From positions 62,001 to 126,000 of the forward strand of contig NZ_BQUV01000010.1 in assembly GCF_022835695.1 (NCBI RefSeq): 64,000 bases of DNA, written 5' to 3'. Origin of the DNA: Bradyrhizobium sp. Ce-3 (GTDB lineage Bacteria; Pseudomonadota; Alphaproteobacteria; Rhizobiales; Xanthobacteraceae). A program made the translations under genes and the position numbers. The notes beneath the pieces are model-generated. The model searched no databases and had not been told where the DNA came from. It saw only the letters and a list, made by a program, of their open reading frames with translations. This document shows positions 57,781-64,000 of this stretch, piece by piece. Every line of letters begins with the position of its first letter. Positions within the stretch are counted from its first letter, which is position 1.

Positions 57781-58728
57781 GTGGCTGACACCAGGCCCAC
57801 CGCCTCGATCGAGGCCGTGGAGAGCGGCCTCGCCGCACAGGGCTATATTGCGAGTCGGCAGATCGCGACCGCGGTCTATCTGTCGCAGCAGATCGAGAAG
57901 CCGATCCTGGTCGAGGGCCCTGCCGGTGTCGGCAAGACCGAGCTGGCGAAGGCGATCGCCGCCTGGCGCGGCATGAAGATGATCCGCCTGCAGTGCTATG
58001 AGGGCCTCGACGAGGCCAAGGCGCTGTATGAGTGGAAATACGCCAAGCAGCTGCTCTACACCCAGATCCTGAAGGACAAGCTCGGCGAGGTGCTCGGCGG
58101 CGCGCAGACGCTGGCCGCGGCGCTCGACCAGCTCCACACCTTCGGCGACGTGTTCTTCTCCAAGGAGTTCGTCGAGCCACGGCCGCTGCTGCAGGCGCTG
58201 GAGCAGCCGGCCGGCTGCGTGCTGCTGATCGACGAGATCGACAAATCGGATGCCGAGTTCGAATCGCTGCTGCTGGAGATCCTCTCGGACTTCCAGGTCA
58301 CGATCCCCGAACTCGGCACCGTCTCCGCGGTGGCGCCGCCGACCGTGATCCTGACCTCGAACAGTGAGCGCGATCTCGGCGACGCCTTGAAGCGGCGCTG
58401 CCTGCATCTGCATATCGGCTTCCCCGAGCAGAAGCTGGAAGAGCGCATCGTCGAGAGCCGGGTGCCCGGCATCTCGCAGACCTTGCGCAAGCAGATGGTC
58501 GGCTTCATCCACGAGATCCGCTCGCTGGACCTGAAGAAGCTGCCCTCGGTGAGCGAGGCGATCGACTGGGCGCGCGTGCTGGTGCTGTTGCAGGCGAGCG
58601 AACTCGACACCGAGATCGTCAAGGATACGCTCAACGTGCTGCTGAAATACGAGGCCGACATCGAGGCCGCGACGCCGCAGATATCGTCCTTCATCGCCAA
58701 GGCGTCGCGCCAGGGCGTATTTAGCTAA
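57781..58728 (+). CDS. MoxR family AAA+ ATPase (CoxD-like)
   Basis: 315 residues. Walker A GPAGVGKTEL, Walker B CVLLIDEIDKSD, sensor-1 asparagine in ILTSNSERDLGDA, and RRCLHLHIGFPE with the arginine finger. MoxR ATPases act as chaperones that insert cofactors or assemble complexes together with a VWA partner; the VWA protein gene begins six bases after its stop. GTG at 57781, nine bases after GGAG, is preferred over an ATG 21 codons upstream whose extra residues look non-homologous. CoxD of CO dehydrogenase operons is the closest named analogue. Confidence 0.9.
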   Translation: MADTRPTASIEAVESGLAAQGYIASRQIATAVYLSQQIEKPILVEGPAGVGKTELAKAIAAWRGMKMIRLQCYEGLDEAKALYEWKYAKQLLYTQILKDKLGEVLGGAQTLAAALDQLHTFGDVFFSKEFVEPRPLLQALEQPAGCVLLIDEIDKSDAEFESLLLEILSDFQVTIPELGTVSAVAPPTVILTSNSERDLGDALKRRCLHLHIGFPEQKLEERIVESRVPGISQTLRKQMVGFIHEIRSLDLKKLPSVSEAIDWARVLVLLQASELDTEIVKDTLNVLLKYEADIEAATPQISSFIAKASRQGVFS

Positions 58729-58734
58729 ATCAAG

Positions 58735-60111
58735 ATGCGCGAGAACCTGCATCGCTTCTTTCGTGCGGCGCGGGGAGCCGGGGTCCGGGTCTCGCCCGCC
58801 GAAAGCATCGACGCGATGCGGGCGGTCGCCCAGGTCGGTTTTGCCGACCGCGACATCCTGCGCGACACCTTCCTGCTGACGCTCGCCAAGACCCAGGACG
58901 AGAAGCGCGCGCTCGGCGAATGCTTCGATTTGTTCTTCAGCCAGCCCGAGCCGCAGCAGGAGAGCGCCGAGCAGGACAAGGCCAACGACAACAGCGAATC
59001 CAGCGCCAACCCGTCGGCCGATGAGCATGGCGACAGCGCGGGCGGCGCCGCCAACGAGGACGTCGGGCCGCTGGCCCAGATGCTGCTGTCGCAGGATCGC
59101 TCCGCGATATCGACCGCGATCGCCAACGCCTCCGGCGCCGCCTCACTGCCCGACATCCGCTACTTCACCCAGCGCGGCATCTTCCAGACCCGCATCCTCG
59201 ATGCGATGGGGATCCAGCGCCTGCGCGACGATATCGACGAGCAGACCACGCGCAATCCGGCGCTCGCCGAGCGGCTGCAGGAAGCGCTCAACGGCCTGCG
59301 CGGTACCGTTCGCGACGCGGTCTCGCAAGCCTTGCTGCTCTACGGGCGCGAAGAGACCGAAAACCTGCGCAACGAGATCCTGCGCAACGCGCCGCTGGCG
59401 CGGATCGAGCCGCGCCAGGTCGAGCAGATGCGCGCGCTGATCCGCCAGATCGCGCGCCGGCTGCGCGAACGCTATTCCAAGCCGCGCAAGCGTCAGCGCC
59501 GCGGCCATCTCGACGTCCGCCGCACGCTGCGGCGAAACGCGGCTTGGGGCGGCGTGCCATTCCTCACCGCGTGGAAGCGCAAGCATCGCGACCGGCCGAA
59601 GATCGTCGCGCTGTGCGACGTCTCCGGCTCGGTCGCCCGCGTCTCCGACTTCTTCCTGCTGCTGATCCACAGCCTGCACGAGGTCGTCGACGACGTCCGC
59701 TCGTTCGCCTTCTCGGGCCATTTGATCGAGGTCAGCGACATCCTGGAATCGAACTCGCCGGAAGAAGCGATGAAGGAAATCATGTCCAAGGTCGGCTTCG
59801 GCTCGTCCGACTACGGCAATTCCTTCGCCGATTTCGAGGACAATTGGATGAGCGCGATCACGCCGCAGACCACAGTGATCGTGCTCGGCGACGCCCGCAG
59901 CAACAATCTCGACCCGCGCGCCGACATCCTGCGCCGCATCGGCGAGCGCTCCAAGCGGCTGGTCTGGCTCAACCCCGAGGGCCGCATGGTCTGGGGTTTT
60001 GGCGATTCCGAGATGCCGCGCTACGCGACCTTCTGCACCGTGGTGCGGCAATGCGCGACCGCCCGGCAACTCGAGCGCGCCGTCTCCGACATCGTGGCGA
60101 CCTATCAATAG
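58735..60111 (+). CDS. VWA domain protein, CoxE-like
   Basis: 458 residues. N-terminal helical part with a Glu/Gln/Ser-rich insert (about 75-105), then the C-terminal VWA domain (about 270-450) with the metal-ion site VALCDVSGSVAR (DxSxS), followed by TVIVLGDARSN. CoxE/YehL-type partners of MoxR ATPases. Six-base gap after the MoxR gene, so an obligate pair. In CO dehydrogenase-type clusters the pair matures a molybdenum-copper hydroxylase, and a molybdenum hydroxylase large subunit lies 2 kb downstream on the other strand. Confidence 0.9.
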   Translation: MRENLHRFFRAARGAGVRVSPAESIDAMRAVAQVGFADRDILRDTFLLTLAKTQDEKRALGECFDLFFSQPEPQQESAEQDKANDNSESSANPSADEHGDSAGGAANEDVGPLAQMLLSQDRSAISTAIANASGAASLPDIRYFTQRGIFQTRILDAMGIQRLRDDIDEQTTRNPALAERLQEALNGLRGTVRDAVSQALLLYGREETENLRNEILRNAPLARIEPRQVEQMRALIRQIARRLRERYSKPRKRQRRGHLDVRRTLRRNAAWGGVPFLTAWKRKHRDRPKIVALCDVSGSVARVSDFFLLLIHSLHEVVDDVRSFAFSGHLIEVSDILESNSPEEAMKEIMSKVGFGSSDYGNSFADFEDNWMSAITPQTTVIVLGDARSNNLDPRADILRRIGERSKRLVWLNPEGRMVWGFGDSEMPRYATFCTVVRQCATARQLERAVSDIVATYQ

Positions 60112-60125
60112 GATCGGCCGAGGCG

Positions 60126-60653
60126 CTATATCGCGAGCGATTCGCTGTGGAGCAGCCACCCGACGAACGCAACCAGCGTCAGCGCGATCGAGGCAGAGAC
60201 GCTGACAAGCTTGATCGTCGTGATCGCCTTCAGGATCGAGACCGACCGCGCCGCGGCATGCGGGTCGCCGTGCAGCAGCAGCCACGCCAGCAGACAATCC
60301 TCGATCAGATCGCTGAGCAGATAGACCGCCGGCACGACCAGGCCGAGCCACGCCGCGGACGGATAGATCTGGTTGAGCCAGTGCGATGACGCCGCCCCCA
60401 TCGCGCCGGCGAGCGCCAGCATGACGATGAGATCGAGCGGAAACAGCACTGGAAAGACGTACTTCATCCGGAGATCGGATTGCACCAGCTCGCCCAGCTG
60501 GTCGCCACTGTAGCTCAGCGTCTTTTCCGGAAAGCGGGTGCGGAATCGGTTGGCGAAGACGCGGTCGGAATAGCTGCCGACCCACCAGAACAGTCCGAAC
60601 GCACCCACCACCAGTCCCGCGAGAATGATCGTCACGAGAGCTTGATGGCTCAT
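60126..60653 (-). CDS. Hypothetical four-helix membrane protein
   Basis: 175 residues, no recognised family. Predicted TM helices near residues 7-25, 65-86, 97-118 and 147-168, with a soluble loop at 27-62 (RVFANRFRTRFPEKTLSY). The second half (YLLSDLIEDCLLAWLLLHG then DPHAA) has an acidic patch next to a TM helix. The coding frame runs without break from a good start (ATG 60653). Convergent with the CoxE-like gene, with 14 bases between stops. Confidence 0.65.
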   Translation of the reverse strand: MSHQALVTIILAGLVVGAFGLFWWVGSYSDRVFANRFRTRFPEKTLSYSGDQLGELVQSDLRMKYVFPVLFPLDLIVMLALAGAMGAASSHWLNQIYPSAAWLGLVVPAVYLLSDLIEDCLLAWLLLHGDPHAAARSVSILKAITTIKLVSVSASIALTLVAFVGWLLHSESLAI

Positions 60654-60977
60654 GCCGATCCGTTCCTGTCGTTGTCGAGGAAGCCGCAGAAAGCAGCAGG
60701 CATGATCGCGCGCACCGGCGAAATCCCTGAACGGGAGATAATATCAACACAACACAAAATGATTCACCGGCAGATTCCCACCTTTTCCAAAGTGTTGCAA
60801 TTGAATTCTGTGACGGCATTGCAGAGCGATCCCGACGCCGATCCCGCTCCGCGGATTTCGGCACGACCAGGCGGTCACGCCGGGTACACAGAACCGTCTT
60901 CAATTGGAGATTGAATTTTCCCCGCGTTCTGCCGTACATAGAGGCCAGTATTTTCACGGCGACCGCGGGGGCAACGG
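60654..60977. other. Intergenic region upstream of DUF2235 gene
   Basis: 324 bases without a supported gene, AT-richer than the surroundings, as expected for divergent promoters. A small inverted repeat TTCAAT-TGGAG-ATTGAA (60899-60915) lies about 60 bases before the DUF2235 start. Nothing else was noticed. Confidence 0.45.
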
Positions 60978-62195
60978 ATGCCGAAGGATATTGTGATTTT
61001 GTGCGACGGCACCGGCAACGAGATCGGCGCCAACATTTCCAACGTGCTGAAGCTGTTCCGCGTCGCCGACAAGAATGACCGGCAGCGCATCTACTATCAT
61101 CCGGGTCTCGGCACGATCGGCCTGCAGAACACCTGGGGCCGCTTCAAGCAGCAGGTCCGCGGCCTGTTCGGGCTGGCCTTCGGCGCGGGTCTCGACGAGG
61201 ACACGCTTGGCGCCTACCGGTTTCTGTGCCGGCTCTGGGAGCCCGGTGACCGGGTCTGGATGTTCGGCTTCAGCCGCGGCGCCTATACCGTGCGCACGCT
61301 GGCGGCCTTCGTCCATGTGATGGGCCTGTTGCCGGTCGATCAGCTCGACCTCGCCGGCTATGCGTTCTCGACCTACAAGAAGGCGAGCTCGGACGCCCAG
61401 AAGCCCGACGGCACGTTCGACGATGCGCCGCTGAAGGAAGCCTGGCATTTCAGCCAGATCGCGGGCGGCCGCAACATCGACATCGAATTCGTCGGCGTCT
61501 GGGACACCGTGGCCTCGATCATCGTGCCGCGACAGGACAACTTCCTGTTCGACCTGCAGACGCTGCTGTTCACCCGCACCAATTCCAGCGTCAGGCGGTT
61601 TCGCCAGGCGATCTCGATCGACGAGCGCAGGCGCATGTTCCGCCTCAACCGCTGGATCGAGCCGCAGAAATTCCGCTCCGATCCGTTCGATCCGTCGACC
61701 GCGGTGGAGCAGGACATCCGCCAGGTCTGGTTCGCCGGCGTGCACTCGGACGTCGGCGGCGGTTATCCGGAAGACCAGAGCGGACCGTCGAAGTTTCCGC
61801 TGATCTGGATGCTCGAGCAGGCCAAGGCCGCCGGGCTGCGCATGGACCAGGCGCTGATCGATCATCTCGCCTGGGGGATGCCGTTGCCACCGCACACGCA
61901 CGACTATGTGCCGCCGAGTGCGACTGCGCCGCTGCACAATTCGCTGACCGCCGCCTGGGAAATCCTGGAGTGGATTCCGAAGAGCGACAAATGGAAGGAA
62001 TGGCCGGAGCGGAAATCCTTCCTCGGCTTCTATCTGCCGATGGGCGAGCCGCGGCCAATACCGGAGGGCGCGATCATCCATGCCTCGGTGGTGGAGCGCA
62101 TGAAGGATTCGAGCTACAAGCCGATCAACCTGCCGACGACCTACCAGGTCGAGCCCCTGACGCCGCCGCCGGCGCCGCCCGCACCCGTTGCCTGA
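60978..62195 (+). CDS. DUF2235 family alpha/beta-hydrolase (Tle1-like)
   Basis: 405 residues. Opens with the family motif IVILCDGTGNEIG and has the nucleophile elbow GFSRGAY with S99, VGVWDTVAS with the likely acid, and FAGVHSDVGGGYPE with the likely catalytic histidine. This fold includes the type VI secretion phospholipase effectors Tle1 and many non-secreted relatives. No VgrG, PAAR or immunity gene is adjacent, so a T6SS role is unproven. Ends with a Pro/Ala tail and is convergent with the molybdenum hydroxylase gene, five bases apart. Confidence 0.88.
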   Translation: MPKDIVILCDGTGNEIGANISNVLKLFRVADKNDRQRIYYHPGLGTIGLQNTWGRFKQQVRGLFGLAFGAGLDEDTLGAYRFLCRLWEPGDRVWMFGFSRGAYTVRTLAAFVHVMGLLPVDQLDLAGYAFSTYKKASSDAQKPDGTFDDAPLKEAWHFSQIAGGRNIDIEFVGVWDTVASIIVPRQDNFLFDLQTLLFTRTNSSVRRFRQAISIDERRRMFRLNRWIEPQKFRSDPFDPSTAVEQDIRQVWFAGVHSDVGGGYPEDQSGPSKFPLIWMLEQAKAAGLRMDQALIDHLAWGMPLPPHTHDYVPPSATAPLHNSLTAAWEILEWIPKSDKWKEWPERKSFLGFYLPMGEPRPIPEGAIIHASVVERMKDSSYKPINLPTTYQVEPLTPPPAPPAPVA

Positions 62196-62200
62196 CTTCC

Positions 62201-64000
62201 CTACGCGTCGATCGCATCCTTGATCCGCTTGCGGCTGAGCGGCAGGTCGCGCAGCCGCTTGCCGGTCGCATGCGCAATGGCATTGGCGAGTGACGCCGCG
62301 GCCGGGCCCTGCCCGGTCTCGCCGCTGCCGAGGAACGGCTGGCCCGGCCGGTTGATGATATGAACGGCGATGCTGTCCGGCACGGCATTGAAGCGCAGGA
62401 TCGGATAGGTCTGCCAGTCGATGCTGGTGATCCGGGACTCGTCGAAGGTGACGCTTTCATACAGTGTCCAGCTGGTCGACTGTACGATCGCACCCTCGAT
62501 CTGGTTGGTGATGCCATCGGGATTGACGACCTGGCCGGCATCGACGGCGGCGACCGCGCGCACCAGCCGGGCCCTGCCGGTCTCGCGATCGACCTCCACC
62601 TCGGACGCGATGGCGCAATAGGCGGCGAGGTTCTTGTAGCGCGCGAACGCAAAGCCGTAGCCGCGATTTGGCGGCGGCTTTTGCCCGCGGGTCCAGCCGA
62701 ACTCCCGGGCCGCTTTCTCGACCACCGCACGGCCGCGCGCATCGTCGAGATGTTTCAAGCGAAATTCGACCGGATCGGCTTCGGCGAGATCCGCCAGCTC
62801 ATCCATGAAGCTCTCGATCGAGAACACGTTGTGATAGGCGCCGAGCGCGCGCATCGCGGAAATCCGCAGCGGCATCGCGGCGATGAAGTGGTGCATCACA
62901 TGCGCATTCGGAAAAGTGTAGATCGGGATCGCGTTGCGATCGCCACCGCCTTCGGGAAGCGGCAACGGCTTTGGCGCAGGCACCGCAAATGACCGCGCCA
63001 TGTGCTGCGCGGCAAGCAGCGAGCCGGCGCCGCCCGGCCGCATCGAATGGGTGTTGCTCCACACCGCAAAATTCCAGTCGGCGATCTTGCCGTCGGCCGT
63101 GAGCGAGGCGCTTAGCTTCGTCACCATTGCCGGACCATAGGGCTCCCAGCCGTGCTCTTGTTCGCGCATCCACTGCACCCGAACCGGTCGTCCGGGAAGC
63201 GCGCGGGCAATCAGCGCGGCGTCGGCTGCGGCATCGTCGGCGCCGTTATGGCCGTAGCAGCCGGAGCCCTCGACGTGGATCAGGCGGACGCTCGATTGCG
63301 GCATGCCGAGCATCTCGGCGATCGCCTGCCGGTCGGGATAGACGCCTTGCGTGTGCGTCCACACCGTCATCGCGCCGTCGACGAACTGCGCGACCGCGCA
63401 GGACGGCCCGATCGAGCCGTGCGACTGGTAGGGCCGCGTGTAGGTGGCTTCGAGCGAGCGCGTGCCGCTCACCGCGGGATCATTGCGCTGGAAGATCGCA
63501 AAATCCTGCGACGGCAGCGCGGTCAGCACATTGGCCAGGTCCTGCTGGTTCGGCAGCTTCGCGCTCTCGCGCCATTTCGCCGCCCCGGCCAGCGCGTGCA
63601 TGGCCTTGACCGCGGCAAACTCCTGCTCCGCCACCACGGCAAGGAAATTGCCGTCGCGCACGATTCCGACCACGCCGGGCATTTTCTCGACCGCGGCCGT
63701 ATCGCATTCCGCGAGTTGCGCGCCATAGCTTGGCGGGCGCACCACGCGGGCATGCACCATGCCGGGCAACCGCATGTCCTGCACATAGGCGGCGCCGCCC
63801 GTAACCTTCGCGGGGATGTCGACGCGCGGCACCGGCTGCCCCATCACCTTGAAGCTCGCCGGATCTTTCAGGCGCGATGTCGGCTGCGCCTGGACATGCA
63901 GCATGTCCGAGCCGACAAGCTCGCCATAGCTCAAACGCCGGCCATCAGGGGCGATGACGGCCGCATTCTCGGTTCGCAGCGCGTCGGGAGACATGTCGAG
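62201..64000 (-). CDS. Molybdenum hydroxylase large subunit (IorB-like), N-terminus outside window
   Basis: At least 600 residues, open to the window edge. Xanthine dehydrogenase family, molybdopterin-binding subunit of the isoquinoline 1-oxidoreductase beta type. Visible: PRVDIPAKVTGGAAYVQDMR (aldehyde oxidase a/b hammerhead), SCAVAQ and VEGSGCYGHNGADDAAADA in the cofactor-binding half, and the C-terminal GETGQGPAAASLANAIAHAT with the catalytic Glu-like GSGETG. Family members have about 700-760 residues, so roughly 100-150 are missing. An internal Met at 63994 is not taken as the start because homology runs on upstream. Confidence 0.9.
   Translation of the reverse strand, partial: LDMSPDALRTENAAVIAPDGRRLSYGELVGSDMLHVQAQPTSRLKDPASFKVMGQPVPRVDIPAKVTGGAAYVQDMRLPGMVHARVVRPPSYGAQLAECDTAAVEKMPGVVGIVRDGNFLAVVAEQEFAAVKAMHALAGAAKWRESAKLPNQQDLANVLTALPSQDFAIFQRNDPAVSGTRSLEATYTRPYQSHGSIGPSCAVAQFVDGAMTVWTHTQGVYPDRQAIAEMLGMPQSSVRLIHVEGSGCYGHNGADDAAADAALIARALPGRPVRVQWMREQEHGWEPYGPAMVTKLSASLTADGKIADWNFAVWSNTHSMRPGGAGSLLAAQHMARSFAVPAPKPLPLPEGGGDRNAIPIYTFPNAHVMHHFIAAMPLRISAMRALGAYHNVFSIESFMDELADLAEADPVEFRLKHLDDARGRAVVEKAAREFGWTRGQKPPPNRGYGFAFARYKNLAAYCAIASEVEVDRETGRARLVRAVAAVDAGQVVNPDGITNQIEGAIVQSTSWTLYESVTFDESRITSIDWQTYPILRFNAVPDSIAVHIINRPGQPFLGSGETGQGPAAASLANAIAHATGKRLRDLPLSRKRIKDAIDA

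Noticed and set aside
57505-59028. 507-codon minus-strand ORF over the MoxR and CoxE genes
   Set aside because: Antisense shadow crossing two well-supported genes and a repeat element.
59143-60957. 604-codon minus-strand ORF over the CoxE-like gene and membrane-protein gene
   Set aside because: Runs antisense through the VWA domain; the real minus-strand gene here is the 175-residue membrane protein in another frame.
60978-62195. Type VI secretion effector locus
   Set aside because: The DUF2235 hydrolase fits the Tle1 fold, but no VgrG, PAAR, adaptor or immunity gene is adjacent.

Overview
The window is high-GC DNA with dense, oriented operons, many GTG/TTG starts, three LivK-type binding proteins, several acyl-CoA ligases and dehydrogenases, and at least five families of imperfect inverted-repeat units between genes. 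This fits a Bradyrhizobium-like alphaproteobacterium (inferred from gene content and style, not proven by a marker gene). No rRNA, tRNA, CRISPR array, insertion sequence or integrase was seen.

Layout. 1-5.5 kb: a truncated LivK-type binding protein and an RND efflux pair (adaptor plus HAE1 pump), minus strand. 5.5-17.1 kb: a surface or secretion island with a 2,679-residue cadherin-repeat/beta-helix protein ending in a metzincin-like zinc motif, three tandem phage-collar-domain proteins, a GNAT acetyltransferase and a DUF6916-type protein. 17.5-27.9 kb: iron alcohol dehydrogenase, AMP-forming acyl-CoA ligase, DUF2270 membrane protein, TauD-type dioxygenase and a complete Dpp/Opp-type ABC importer. 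28-42.9 kb: organic-acid catabolism, with a biotin-dependent acyl-CoA carboxylase, acyl-CoA ligase and BKACE enzyme in one minus-strand operon, then an AraC regulator, GST, two acyl-CoA dehydrogenases, another ligase and two orphan LivK-type binding proteins.

43.1-49.6 kb: an XRE regulator, a VIT/VWA protein with an LPKTA sorting signal, its Gram-negative sortase, and an ADP-forming acyl-CoA ligase. 49.8-56.2 kb: a trypsin-like protease, a divergent LuxR-type regulator with a degenerate receiver domain, a subtilase with the full PatA/PatG (cyanobactin maturation protease) architecture, a run of very short ORFs with good ribosome binding sites, and an isoprenylcysteine methyltransferase-like membrane enzyme. 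No YcaO cyclodehydratase is visible. This protease-plus-small-peptide cassette is the best candidate here for an undescribed peptide-maturation system. 56.3-64 kb: a HAD phosphatase-like protein, a small secreted protein, a MoxR/CoxE pair, a membrane protein, a DUF2235 hydrolase and the C-terminal part of a molybdenum hydroxylase.

The catabolic genes probably act together: binding proteins and the ABC importer capture substrates, ligases make CoA thioesters, dehydrogenases and the carboxylase process them, and BKACE cleaves a beta-keto acid. The pathway is incomplete in the window, since no enoyl-CoA hydratase or lyase was seen.
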